NCBI GenBank assembly: GCA_020721005.1
Contig: DYNP01000009.1
Location: 75,105-139,104, forward strand
Length of the DNA stretch: 64,000 nucleotides
Direction of reading: 5' to 3'
From: Thiomargarita sp.
GTDB lineage: Bacteria > Pseudomonadota > Gammaproteobacteria > Beggiatoales > Beggiatoaceae
Both the position numbers and the translations under genes were made by a program. Under the pieces are notes generated by a model that was not told where the DNA came from, made no database searches, and saw only the letters and a program-made list of their open reading frames with translations. This document shows positions 20,388-30,700 of this stretch, in pieces (positions within the stretch are counted from its first letter, which is position 1; each line of letters opens with the position of its first letter).

Positions 20388-20414
20388 TTAGCACTCACCT
20401 TTGATGACTGCTAA
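20388..20414 (-). promoter_or_regulatory. CIRCE operator (HrcA site) of groESL
   Basis: TTAGCACTC at 20388-20396, nine bases, then GACTGCTAA at 20406-20414. It matches the CIRCE consensus TTAGCACTC-N9-GAGTGCTAA at 17 of 18 positions. It sits where transcription from the adjacent sigma-32 promoter should start, as expected for HrcA repression. An hrcA gene is predicted elsewhere in the genome. Confidence 0.92.
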
Positions 20415-20445
20415 TAATGGGGGTAGTCATTGCAGTTTCAAGGGG
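20415..20445 (-). promoter_or_regulatory. Sigma-32 (RpoH) heat-shock promoter of groESL
   Basis: Read on the minus strand: CCCCTTGAAA (20436-20445), 13 bases, then CCCCATTA (20415-20422). This fits the RpoH consensus CTTGAAA-N13-15-CCCCATNT. The -10 element abuts the CIRCE operator, so both heat-shock controls act on one promoter. Confidence 0.85.
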
Positions 20446-20782
20446 TCAATTGATAAATTTTGAACTCACTCCATTTCACTCACCGTCCTCCAGTTATCAT
20501 ACTGAATAGAAGCAAACAGCTGTCCAAAAACTGTCACTTAATTTACATACCCATAAAGAGGAATAAAAACATCCTCTCTTCGGTTAAACTCAATAAAAAT
20601 AACCCCTAAACTCCAATTTTCCCCCACTATTCCGCAATAAAAAAATTCCTAGCTCATTAATCAACAATTAAAACCAATTCCTATCTATTTGATTTCACAT
20701 AAATTTAATAGGAATAATTTTTGCATAAAACTTATATGCAACCCGCCCATTATTATTAAAAATATTTTTTAAGGAGTATAAC
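20446..20782. other. AT-rich divergent intergenic region
   Basis: This 337-base stretch holds no gene. It has an imperfect hairpin around 20557-20580 (AGAGGA with TCCTCT). A perfect inverted repeat, TTGCAT (20721-20726) and ATGCAA (20736-20741), lies about 40 bases before the cold-shock-domain gene and could be an operator. AT-rich sequence just before that gene suggests its promoter. Confidence 0.4.
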
Positions 20783-21079
20783 ATGAGAAACACAATCCTC
20801 ACTTGCCTACTGTTTAGCCTTTTAACGGTAGGATTTACCCCATTGGCTTATGCCAATGATCTTCAAAAAGGCGTAGTTAAATGGTTTGATCGAAAGGGAG
20901 GATTTGGATTTATCGTTCCTAACAACGGTGGCAAAGACTTATTTTTCCATTTCAGCGCCATAGTTGGGGAAAAAGGAGAAGAAGTTAAATTTTTACCGGC
21001 AGGTCAACAAGTGATCTATCAACTCAAAACTATTGACGGTAAAAAAAGAGTCAGTTGGGTAAAAGCCATCTCCTCCTAA
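20783..21079 (+). CDS. Exported cold-shock-domain protein
   Basis: A 98-residue protein joining a clear Sec signal peptide (MRNTILTCLLFSLLTVGF then TPLAYA, cleavage near residue 24) to one cold-shock domain. The nucleic-acid-binding motifs are intact: KGVVKWFDRKGGFGFI (RNP1, near 29-44) and DLFFHFSAI (RNP2, near 52-60), with the usual aromatic residues and the terminal strand VSWVKAIS. Normal Csp proteins bind RNA or ssDNA in the cytoplasm; here the leader predicts export to the periplasm or beyond. AAGGAG lies 7 bases before the ATG, so the start including the leader is well supported. It stands alone. Confidence 0.88.
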   Translation: MRNTILTCLLFSLLTVGFTPLAYANDLQKGVVKWFDRKGGFGFIVPNNGGKDLFFHFSAIVGEKGEEVKFLPAGQQVIYQLKTIDGKKRVSWVKAISS

Positions 21080-21283
21080 AAAAATCCATCCTAACCAATA
21101 ATACCCCCTCATTATGCCTACATAAACAATTCCGGTAGGATAGGCATAATTCCGAAAATAACAAGGGCCAGACCCGCCCCACCTAACTCAAAACCCTCAA
21201 CAATCATTGAGTTATGCCTGACCAGCCCGGCCCCTTAAGACCCCATACAACACTGTTTAAACTGTAACTTTATAATTTATCCT

Positions 21284-21793
21284 CTATCCTAACAATTTCC
21301 CCTGAATCTGCTCAACCCACTCAGCCACCCGTTCCTTAGTTTGATCCTTCTGATTATCCTGATCAATCACCAATCCCAAAAAACGCCCATTTATCACCGC
21401 TTTGGATTTCTCAAATTCATAACCCTCAATCGGCCAATCCCCCACAAAACTAACCCCTAACTTCTTAAATTTCTGATAAATAAACAACATGGCATCCACA
21501 AACTCATCTGCATAACCCACCTGATCGCCCAGACCAAAAATAGCCACCGTCTTCCCAGAAAAATCCATTCCATCCAACTTGGGCAACAAAGCTGCCCAAC
21601 TATTCTCCAATTCTCCATCTCCTAAAGTAGGTGTCCCTAAAATCAGGGAATCATAACGGGCAAGATCCTCGGGACTGCACTTGGCCACATTATAAACCTC
21701 CACCTCTTCCTCTCCCAACTGTTTGGCCAACAACTTTGCCACCTTTCGGGTATTCCCAGTCTCTGTGCCATAAAACAAACCTATCTTAGCCAT
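21284..21793 (-). CDS. Flavodoxin (nif-associated)
   Basis: A 169-residue long-chain flavodoxin. The FMN phosphate loop FYGTETGNTRKVA lies near residues 8-20, the FMN-stacking loops TPTLGDGELENSW near 54-66 and GLGDQVGYADEF near 97-108. Length and position at the end of the nif gene set suggest a NifF role, giving electrons to the nitrogenase Fe protein, but general flavodoxins look alike. It follows the DUF6129-like gene after 36 bases. Confidence 0.9.
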   Translation of the reverse strand: MAKIGLFYGTETGNTRKVAKLLAKQLGEEEVEVYNVAKCSPEDLARYDSLILGTPTLGDGELENSWAALLPKLDGMDFSGKTVAIFGLGDQVGYADEFVDAMLFIYQKFKKLGVSFVGDWPIEGYEFEKSKAVINGRFLGLVIDQDNQKDQTKERVAEWVEQIQGKLLG

Positions 21794-21829
21794 ATTTCAT
21801 ATTCTCCTATCAACACCTAACTTTGTTAC

Positions 21830-22105
21830 CTAACTTCTCTCAACCGTCTTCTCAGCCAACACCACACCTGTGGCCACCTCATAACTCTGAGTCAACTGCA
21901 AACAATGACCCTGTCCATCCACCAAATAGACATTAAAATCAGCACGTTCCAACACCGGCACCGTATCCACAATCTCATCCTCCAAACAATAAGTAAAATG
22001 ACACTGTGGATAATTTTGCCGCAACTGCTTCAACCAATCTGCACTGCCAATTCCTTGTCGCTCCAACCAATTGGCTACCTCCTCAATCCACTCGGGACTG
22101 ATCAT
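21830..22105 (-). CDS. DUF6129-like nif-cluster protein
   Basis: A 91-residue protein without catalytic motif. The arrangement of a short N-terminal helical part (ISPEWIEEVANWLERQGIG) followed by HFTYCLEDEIVDTVPV, FNVYLVDGQGHCLQLT and ATGVVLAE matches, from recall, a small family (DUF6129) found inside proteobacterial nif clusters. Its start overlaps the end of nafY by 4 bases, so it is co-translated with it. Function unknown, probably linked to nitrogenase cofactor handling. Confidence 0.65.
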   Translation of the reverse strand: MISPEWIEEVANWLERQGIGSADWLKQLRQNYPQCHFTYCLEDEIVDTVPVLERADFNVYLVDGQGHCLQLTQSYEVATGVVLAEKTVERS

Positions 22106-22794
22106 TCCTCATCCTCCTCATTATGGCAAATTCTCACCAAAGATCGACCCATGAGCTTAGCCAACCACGGAGGAGGCGAACTGGCCAACGTATTTTGCAA
22201 CTCAGCCAAAATCACACGCGCCTCCCCAGCTGCAGCCACTTTAACCGGATGAATGCCCTGTTTAACCACCTTAGCCGCCGGGGGACCTCCGATTGAAACC
22301 ACATACAATAAATGACAATCTCCAATCAATTGAGCCCGAGCCTCATTCCGATCATCCATCAACACGGCAGTCTCAACTTCCAAAGTTGAACGAATCTCAA
22401 CCAAACGCATCTCTGTTGCAGTTACTTGATAAATCAAAAACCGCACACAACTGCCAAAATGTCCATCCAACAATTCCCCTTGGTTTGAGGCACAAGCCAC
22501 CCGCACAAATTGTCCTTGAGACAACGGAGGTTGCACAGCCGGCAAGTTCTCATTCACCCCCTCTCCCTCTTTCAACTGCCGCAAAGCAACCTGTAAAAGA
22601 CCTGGCTCAACCTGGGTCAACTCTTCCATAGCCAACTTCAAATCTTTGACCTTCAACCCCTGCAACTTTTCTTCAGTCAATGGCAGTCCCAATTGCTCAA
22701 TCAAGGCCTGCAATAACTGAGCAGGAGCGACTTCTGGCAATGATCGAGCGGCCAAGCCAATTCTCAATGCAATATCTCGAGACAATTCACTCAT
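22102..22794 (-). CDS. nafY: NafY/NifY-type FeMo-cofactor carrier protein
   Basis: A 230-residue two-domain protein. The N-terminal ~95 residues are helical (IALRIGLAARSLPEV, LLQALIEQLGLPLTE), like the apodinitrogenase-binding domain of NafY. The C-terminal ~110 residues are a NifX/NifB-C-like cofactor-binding domain with LDGHFGSCVRFLIYQV near 122-137 (His likely involved in cofactor binding) and VVSIGGPPAAKVVKQGIHPV near 181-200. NafY keeps apo-NifDK open and delivers FeMo-co. It overlaps nifT by 4 bases upstream and the DUF6129-like gene by 4 downstream. Confidence 0.85.
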   Translation of the reverse strand: MSELSRDIALRIGLAARSLPEVAPAQLLQALIEQLGLPLTEEKLQGLKVKDLKLAMEELTQVEPGLLQVALRQLKEGEGVNENLPAVQPPLSQGQFVRVACASNQGELLDGHFGSCVRFLIYQVTATEMRLVEIRSTLEVETAVLMDDRNEARAQLIGDCHLLYVVSIGGPPAAKVVKQGIHPVKVAAAGEARVILAELQNTLASSPPPWLAKLMGRSLVRICHNEEDEE

Positions 22795-23012
22795 AAACGC
22801 TTGACCCTAAGCGTAAGTGGCAACTGTGGAGGCGCTTCCAATGGCTCAATATAGTACTTAGAACCATCCACCAACTGCACCTCTCCACCCCAAGCACTGG
22901 GACCATCATATTCAATCGAAACCACCATTTCTTCCAAATCCTTCTTGGGAACATAAAAACTCAACTGTCCTTGCTGGTTTTTTCTAATAATCACATTTGG
23001 CATGATAGACAT
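22791..23012 (-). CDS. nifT: NifT/FixU protein
   Basis: A small protein of about 73 residues, the NifT family size. After the start it reads PNVIIRKNQQGQLSFYVPKKDLEE, then GPSAWGGEVQLVDGSKYYIE and ends PLTLRVKRL. NifT's role is unknown, although it always sits with nifHDK. The frame is open further upstream to 23123, but family length and GAGG placed 10 bases before the ATG at 23012 favour a start at 23003-23012. It overlaps nafY by 4 bases. Confidence 0.88.
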   Translation of the reverse strand: MSIMPNVIIRKNQQGQLSFYVPKKDLEEMVVSIEYDGPSAWGGEVQLVDGSKYYIEPLEAPPQLPLTLRVKRL

Positions 23013-23243
23013 TCTCATATTCCCTCGGCAAGAAAGAAACAATACACCTCTCTCACCAAGGAAGGAAAAAAGACAATTCCATTTCGCTTCCCAATCTGCA
23101 GATTGCCCATGATCGTAAGCCATCTGTGAAAACCAGAAAACTGGAAAGAGATAAGGACCTATTCAACCTAAAAAAACCTCGTTTTAAAGTCAGAAAGTCC
23201 AATTACCTTCTCAACCCTAAAACGAGCGAAGGAGGGAGGAATG

Positions 23244-24815
23244 TTAACGAATCAAATCATAATTAAAATCAGTGACTCCCATAAGTCGAGTCTTCTGATC
23301 CAAATGGGACAAAATCGCATTCACAATGCTGGTCAACATGGTCATTGCACCTTCATAACCCAATGTAGTTTGCCGATGTAAATGATGCCGATCAAAAATG
23401 GGGAATCCAATTCGAATCAATGGCACTTCAAAATCCGGACTTTTCTTTAACGTGTCCAACTGAATAAATTTGCCATAGGAATTCCCGATCATAAAATCAG
23501 GGCGCTCAGTGAAAATTAAGGAACGCAAATGCCACAAATCCTTACCCAGATACACCTTACTCTGCTGTCCATAAGGGGAAGAAGCCAACAACTTTTCCAC
23601 CTCTTTAACCCATCGCTTATTGGCCCCACTTTGGCATAACACATGAATGGGCTCACCGCCCAATTCCATGACAAATTTCACCATCCCCAAGACAAAGTCC
23701 GAATCGCCCCAAATTGCAAACTTTTTACCGTGAATCCATTGGTGAGAATCTGCCATCATATCGATCAAACGACCCCGTTCCTTTTCCAAGCTGGCTGAGA
23801 TGGGTTTTCCTGTAATTTCAGATACTTTCATCAAAAATTCATCCGTCCAATCCAGCCCCATAGGAATGTTGATCTTAGGACAATTGTGCTTCCAAGTGGT
23901 TTCTACATATTTATGAGTTTTAGACAATTGCCAATGCTGCAATAACAAAGTGTCCAACGCATTCGGAGCATCTTTAACTTCAGCCTGACTGGTCCCTCCA
24001 GCATACATATGATATTCTCCAGTCGCTGGAGTGTCTAAAACCTCAGAAGGATCGCATAATAAAGTATGAGGCACTGCCATCTCATCCAACATGCGTTTTA
24101 TCACTCGATAATTGCCCAAATAGGTCTCAAACCCTGGAACAATATTAAGTTTGCCATTGCTGCCCACTTTTTTACCTTCCATTTCATTGAGCGTGAAATG
24201 GCGAATAATGCCCTCAAACATATTATCCCACCCATTGACATGGCTGCCCACAAAACTGGGAGTGTGAGCGAATGGCAGATGAAAATCTTCGGGAATGCGA
24301 CCATCTTTTTTGGCGTTTTGAATAAATGCATTCAAGTCATCTCCAATGACTTCAGCCATGCAGGTAGTTGAGACCGCCATCATACCCGGCTTGTTCAATG
24401 TATAAGCATTCTCCAAACCCACAAACATATTCTTTTGCCCACCGAATACCGCAGCATCTTCAGTCATCGAATCCGAAACACATTGGACTGGCTCTCGAAA
24501 ATGTCGATTCAAGTAAGTGCGAAAATAAGCAACACATCCTTGAGACCCATGCACATAGGGCAGGGTATTCTCAAATCCCAAGGCACATAACACTGCCCCT
24601 AAAGGTTGACACGCTTTAGCTGGATTGATAGTCAACGCTTGTCGGGAGAAATTCAACTCCTTGTATTCCTCCGTAGTGGTCCAATGAAAAATTTCCTCGA
24701 TTTTCTCCTGAGGATAAGCTTCCTCGAAAACCTTCTTGTTTCTCAAACTTTCTTGATAGTTCTCTTCTAAAAACAGGGGATAACTGGGTTTGATGTTTTC
24801 AACAGTTTGGCTCAT
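23244..24815 (-). CDS. nifK: Nitrogenase MoFe protein beta chain
   Basis: A 523-residue NifK from the ATG at 24815, chosen because AAGGAG lies 8 bases upstream and the length equals the usual one; an in-frame ATG at 24842 adds nine residues. P-cluster region NPAKACQPLGAVLCALGF near 64-81 and the conserved YVHGSQGCVAYFRTYLNRHF near 88-107 hold cysteine ligands and the serine/tyrosine neighbours. It pairs with NifD as the N2-reducing MoFe protein. The Mo-type is implied by NifD. It follows nifD by 107 bases. Confidence 0.98.
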   Translation of the reverse strand: MSQTVENIKPSYPLFLEENYQESLRNKKVFEEAYPQEKIEEIFHWTTTEEYKELNFSRQALTINPAKACQPLGAVLCALGFENTLPYVHGSQGCVAYFRTYLNRHFREPVQCVSDSMTEDAAVFGGQKNMFVGLENAYTLNKPGMMAVSTTCMAEVIGDDLNAFIQNAKKDGRIPEDFHLPFAHTPSFVGSHVNGWDNMFEGIIRHFTLNEMEGKKVGSNGKLNIVPGFETYLGNYRVIKRMLDEMAVPHTLLCDPSEVLDTPATGEYHMYAGGTSQAEVKDAPNALDTLLLQHWQLSKTHKYVETTWKHNCPKINIPMGLDWTDEFLMKVSEITGKPISASLEKERGRLIDMMADSHQWIHGKKFAIWGDSDFVLGMVKFVMELGGEPIHVLCQSGANKRWVKEVEKLLASSPYGQQSKVYLGKDLWHLRSLIFTERPDFMIGNSYGKFIQLDTLKKSPDFEVPLIRIGFPIFDRHHLHRQTTLGYEGAMTMLTSIVNAILSHLDQKTRLMGVTDFNYDLIR

Positions 24816-24922
24816 GTTACCGTCTCCTTCCGCGTCACTCATCTGTGCCCTAACGGTTTGGAATGAAAAATGGGTTGGGAAAAGGAGCCTTATAAAACAA
24901 GTCAGGCTCCTAATAAGAATCT

Positions 24923-26398
24923 CTAAGCTGTGGCAGCCAGAGAGGATTTATCTGCTTGTTTCCAAGGCACGGGAATCTTACTCCAACAAGGATTATTAAT
25001 GGTCATATCCATATCCCGAGCGAAGATGGCAAATCCATCATAACCATGATAGGGACCAGAATAGTCCCAAGAATGCATTTGCCGGAAAGGCACGCCCATT
25101 TTTTGGAACCCATACTTTTCCTTAATGCCGGAACCCACCAAATCAGGTTTTAAAACCTTCACAAACTCGTCCAACTCATGGGCGCTGGCATCGTCATAAA
25201 TCAGGGTAGCATCTTTCATATCTTTCATGGTTCGATCATAATCATCGTTATGAGCAAACTCATACCCTGTTCCCACCACTTCCATGCCCAAATCTTCATA
25301 GGCACCGACAGTATGACGAGGACGTAACCCCCCCACATACAACAGGACTTTTTTACCCTGTAATCGCGGACGATATTTGGCAATAACGGCATCCATGGTT
25401 GGCTGATATTTGGCAATCACTCTTTCTGCACCCTCTTGAATTTTCGAGTCAAAATGAGAAGCAATCTTCCGCAGAGACTCAGCAATTTTGGTGGGACCAA
25501 AGAAATTGTATTCCAGCCAAGGAATACCGTACTTTTCTTCCATGTGACGTGAAATATAGTTCATGGAACGATAACAATGTAACAAATTCATTTTGACTTT
25601 GGGAGTCAATTCCATCTCGGACAGAGAACCATCTCCGGACCATTGTGCAACTACCCGCAGCCCCATCTCTTCTAACAGTACTCGAGAAGACCAAGCATCG
25701 CCCCCAATATTATAATCTCCCAAAATGGAGACATCGTAAGGAGTGGTCTCAAAACTATTGTCTTCATCCCGTTTACTCAATAGCCAGTCTCGAATCGAAT
25801 CGTTGGCAATATGATGACCCAATGATTGGGAAACTCCACGGAAGCCCTCACAACGGACTGGTACAATCGGCTTATTGATTTGCTTGGATTTTTTACGAGC
25901 CACCGCTTCAATATCATCGCCAATCAGTCCAATGGGGCATTCAGACAAGACACTGATTCCCTTATGCAAAGGGAATAACATTTCAACTTCATCAATCATT
26001 TTTTCCAACTTCTTATCTCCCCCAAACACAATATCTTTCTCTTGATAATCGGAAGTGAAGTTGATGGTGACAAAATTATTAACGCCCGTAAAACCAGAAT
26101 AATAGTTGCGTCGACCCGCCCGAGTGTAGGCGCCACATCCTACTGGCCCATGGGAGATATGGACCATATCTTTGATCGGTCCCCATACCACCCCTTTAGC
26201 ACCGGCATAGGCACACCCTCGCATAGTGGTCACCCCAGGTTGGGACTTTTTATTGGAAATAATACACTTTTTGGACTTGTCAACGTTTTTATCATTGACC
26301 ATCAGATGCTTAGCCCGATCCTTCTTAGTCTGTTCCGGATAAGCTTTAAGCACCTCTTGAATTAAGGCCTCATTTTCAGTCCGCGTGCGTTCAGTCAT
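24923..26398 (-). CDS. nifD: Nitrogenase MoFe protein alpha chain
   Basis: A 491-residue NifD. P-cluster cysteines are at residues 62 (MRGCAYAG) and 88 (GPVGCGAYT), as in Azotobacter numbering; another lies in [12 protein letters not shown] near 154. FeMo-co ligands are the Cys of [11 protein letters not shown] near 275 and the His of [14 protein letters not shown] near 442. All ligands of Mo-nitrogenase are present, and no VnfD/AnfD signature is seen. It lies 60 bases after nifH in the same operon. Confidence 0.98.
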   Translation of the reverse strand: MTERTRTENEALIQEVLKAYPEQTKKDRAKHLMVNDKNVDKSKKCIISNKKSQPGVTTMRGCAYAGAKGVVWGPIKDMVHISHGPVGCGAYTRAGRRNYYSGFTGVNNFVTINFTSDYQEKDIVFGGDKKLEKMIDEVEMLFPLHKGISVLSECPIGLIGDDIEAVARKKSKQINKPIVPVRCEGFRGVSQSLGHHIANDSIRDWLLSKRDEDNSFETTPYDVSILGDYNIGGDAWSSRVLLEEMGLRVVAQWSGDGSLSEMELTPKVKMNLLHCYRSMNYISRHMEEKYGIPWLEYNFFGPTKIAESLRKIASHFDSKIQEGAERVIAKYQPTMDAVIAKYRPRLQGKKVLLYVGGLRPRHTVGAYEDLGMEVVGTGYEFAHNDDYDRTMKDMKDATLIYDDASAHELDEFVKVLKPDLVGSGIKEKYGFQKMGVPFRQMHSWDYSGPYHGYDGFAIFARDMDMTINNPCWSKIPVPWKQADKSSLAATA

Positions 26399-26458
26399 AG
26401 TAAAAAACTCCTCTTGAAAAAGGACATTGAGACAGACATCTCGTTTTTGATTGGGATA

Positions 26459-27394
<936 letters not shown>

Positions 27395-27427
27395 TTAGAA
27401 GTGATGAACTTCCATTACCCACCTCAC

Positions 27428-27442
27428 GGCAATACTTGTGCC
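27428..27442 (-). promoter_or_regulatory. Sigma-54 (-24/-12) promoter of nifH
   Basis: On the minus strand TGGCAC-AAGTA-TTGC: the invariant GG and GC are correctly spaced by ten bases. Transcription should start about 12 bases on, leaving a leader of about 65 bases before nifH. Confidence 0.92.
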
Positions 27443-27528
27443 ACTTGATTAACTATTTGTTTAGAAAGTATTTTTTAAAAAAAGGAAGGATTTTTTGACC
27501 GTTGTATAGATCACAAGGGAAGAGGAAA

Positions 27529-27544
27529 TGTAGGCTTGGCTACA
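27529..27544. promoter_or_regulatory. NifA upstream activator site
   Basis: TGT-N10-ACA exactly matching the NifA enhancer consensus, about 87 bases upstream of the -24 element, the normal range for loop-mediated activation. Confidence 0.8.
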
Positions 27545-27641
27545 ATGAATCAAAAGTGAATTAAGTGCATTAGGGAGACAATGATACTTCCAGAATAGAG
27601 GGGCAGTCATATCCCCATCTTTTTCCTTCTCAATGTGAGAA

Positions 27642-27681
27642 CGAAAAAAAACCTGACCGGTTTTTAAGACCGATCAGGTTT
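27642..27681 (-). terminator. Strong rho-independent terminator of the beta-propeller gene
   Basis: A 12-bp stem with one mismatch (27650-27661 with 27669-27680) and, on the minus strand, a run of eight T. It ends the transcript of the gene at 27755 and shields the nif regulatory region from read-through. Confidence 0.88.
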
Positions 27682-27754
27682 AAGTTTATTCAGGCTGATA
27701 TTCAACCCAACTCATTGGATAATACTCAAAAGGTATAATCCAACTGATTGAAAG

Positions 27755-30700
27755 TTAATATTTTACAAACTGAATGCCCGCAAATCCTTCCACTGACCAA
27801 ATTTGATCCTCGCCTAATACTGAGTTGGTCTCATAATAAGGACATTCTTCCAAATGCTTCAACAATTTAGGTTCATTCTGAGGCTGCAATTGATACACAT
27901 CACAACCACTTTCTCCATAATAAGGAGGCATGATGCTCATTTTTGCGGACATTCGGGAACCAGTCGATTGAGCGGATAATTGGGAATTGGCAACAACTGG
28001 CGCCGCTTTTCCTACCGCAGGCTTTGTACGGAAAGGACCGTAGTACCAATAATCATTGGCCAATAACACTTTATCTGAGGCAGCAATCTGCAAACGCTTA
28101 TTACCGGAGAATTCCCATTCTCCTACTTTAGCCAATTGCCCATTTAACTTTAACAATCGAGTAATTGCAAGAGTTTCCTCTTTCACCTCTTCAGACACCG
28201 AATTTTCAGACTCAGCTTTATCCGTGCTGGTCTCCACAACTTCTTCCTCATAAAGAATAGGTTGTATCCAATACTGTTGTTCCTCAATTTCACAATCAAT
28301 ATATAGACCATCACCTACCCACATCAGTTGGGAATGATTCCGACAATCCAAAGGTTGACTGCTGATCAAACGTGCATTCTCTGCTTCCAAAGCCAATAAA
28401 TTCAAACGTATAAATCCAGAATCAGTAGACTCTTGTGTGATCAGTTGCCCCTCAGTGTTAATAGCCAAAGGTCGACCGGGAATGGAACGAACAGTCTGCT
28501 CTTGCAAAACCATCCCTTGCAAAGCCCAACTCCGCAATTTCCATTCAGAGGAAGATTGGGACAACTCCAGATAAGGCACTGCAACACCCTCCAATAAACG
28601 CTGTTCTCCTAAATAAAACAATCCCTTATGCACCAAAGGTTGACTGCGTTCGTACCAAATTGGTGCCGTAAATCTTTCCGCAAGTTCCTCTTCAATAGCT
28701 TCTTCTCGAATCCCAGACTTGTCTTCACTTACTTCAGTTGCCTCCACCATGCCATCCGGGGTAACTTCCATATCGTCAGAAACAACTGACTCTGTATCTT
28801 CATACGCTGGTTCTGGATAACCAGAACTGGGATAACTGTTCTCAGGTTCCAAAGCCTGGGCCTCATAAAGTGTTCCAGTATCGGTCTCTAAAATTTGCAC
28901 AGTTAGAGGAGAATAACTGTTGTAAAAAAAGGCCAGATTCCCATCCAATCGCAAGCCTTCATATCCTTTTGGAAGTTGCCATTTTTGCTGAGGAGTTTCC
29001 ACATCAGTGGGTTGGTAACGATGCAAACGATTAAATCCTCCCTGACCCCCCCAGGCTGCTGCCCATAAATTGCCGTCTTTTTCCGCCAACCAACCTAAAT
29101 TAACTGCCAATTCCAATTGACCTAAAATTTTAGGTTGATCTGTTCCCCATTCAATAGTCAACAAAGCCTCATTCCCTAAAGCACCCAGTACATTTTCTTC
29201 CAAAATGAAACTGCGCTCTAATGACACCGGACTTTGTAATAAACCCAAATCTATCAAATGTTTGGGAGTCAGCGAAACAATTTGCAAATGATAATTGCCT
29301 GTTTCCTGCCAAGCTTCCATGGGGAAAGCAGTCAAATTTTCTTCCCAGTCCAACAGTAGAGCCTGCTCATCATACAGAGCCATAGAATAACTGTAATTGC
29401 TTTTTCCTGCCAATGGAGTGAGTTTACTTAACAAACTGGGATTGGTGGGATCAGAAACATCAAATAAACTTAACGATACCCGACTGACCCATTGATCCTG
29501 TTCACTGGGCAGAGGTTGATCGTCAATCCCAATCGCTAACAGTTGATTTTCATGGAAAAACAATTTTTCTGACCAGCCAGGAACATGCAATTCCCCAATG
29601 ATCTTAGGTGCTGTAGGATCAGCCAATTCAATGACCCACAAGGGATCTTTTTGTTCAAAAGTGACCACAAAAGCACGACTCTCATGAAAACGGGTGGCAT
29701 ACAAAGTTTCCCCCGGGGCAATGTTGCTGACCTGTCCCAATAAAGATAATTTGGGGGATAACAGATCATAAACCGCCAAAGTGCTGCCTTTCTCCAGATT
29801 TTCCGGCCCATAGACCACTCTAAATTGTTGATTTTGAACATTAAGATGAAATTCAGAAGGCACCTGTCCCGGCACTTCTAAGGTGGGTAAGGCAGAAAGT
29901 TTACCCGGGACTGTAGCCAAGTCAAATAAAGTGATCTGCGTAGTTATCCACTGTTCAGGATCATGATTGGCCACAACGAGATAATTGGGAAAAATTGCAA
30001 TTATAGGTGAATAACCTCTCAAATCCAATCGATCCGTGGCAGTCAGTTGCCCGGCCCCATCGATTTGAAAAGCATGGACTTGCAGAGCTGGTTGACCAAT
30101 CACACAATCCACACAATCAGTTGTATTCGCATCGACCGTTGTGAATTCCTCAATGACCACATAAATTCGATCATCTTGACGCCGAGATTCAATAAAACGT
30201 CCAGACAAAGTCAATTCCTGGGTCATTGTTAATTGTCCGGTCCCAGTTTTTTCAAAAACCGTGAGGTAAGTGCCAACTCCAGGCTGATAATCAGTTTGCA
30301 ACAACACATAATAGGCACCCACAACATACAACTCCAACGGCACACCTTTTAACGAGGCCCAATTGACCAGTTGAGGTTGCTTGGGATCTTTTAAATCAAT
30401 GATTTGAAAGCGTTTGGCTTGAGCATTTACATACAACAATTCCCGATCGATCAAACGGAAAATATCTGGTTTTTCAGTTTCAACACCACTGGCTTCGCCC
30501 TCATTATCTTTGTTGACCGTGGGAGATGCCGGCGCTTCTCCTTCAGCCGTGGCAGATTCTGCCATATCAACCGCATAAACCCGCTCTGCTTCCGAATTGG
30601 GAGGTAAAAAGAATTGCTGCCCGGGCAAGCGTTCCTGACCTGCCGTTACAGATAACGGCAATAAAGAAGAAGCTTGCCATTTTTCATTCAACAAGGGATC

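Noticed and set aside
20557-20580. Terminator or RNA thermometer upstream of groES
   Set aside because: The AGAGGA/TCCTCT hairpin lies upstream of the mapped sigma-32 promoter, so it is not in the groES leader; it lacks a U-tract.
22791-23123. 110-residue NifT with a long N-terminal extension
   Set aside because: The extra 37 residues have no family match, and the ribosome site favours a start near 23012.
27503-27518. Second NifA site (TTGTATAGATCACAA)
   Set aside because: The half-sites are TGT-N7-ACA, not TGT-N10-ACA.
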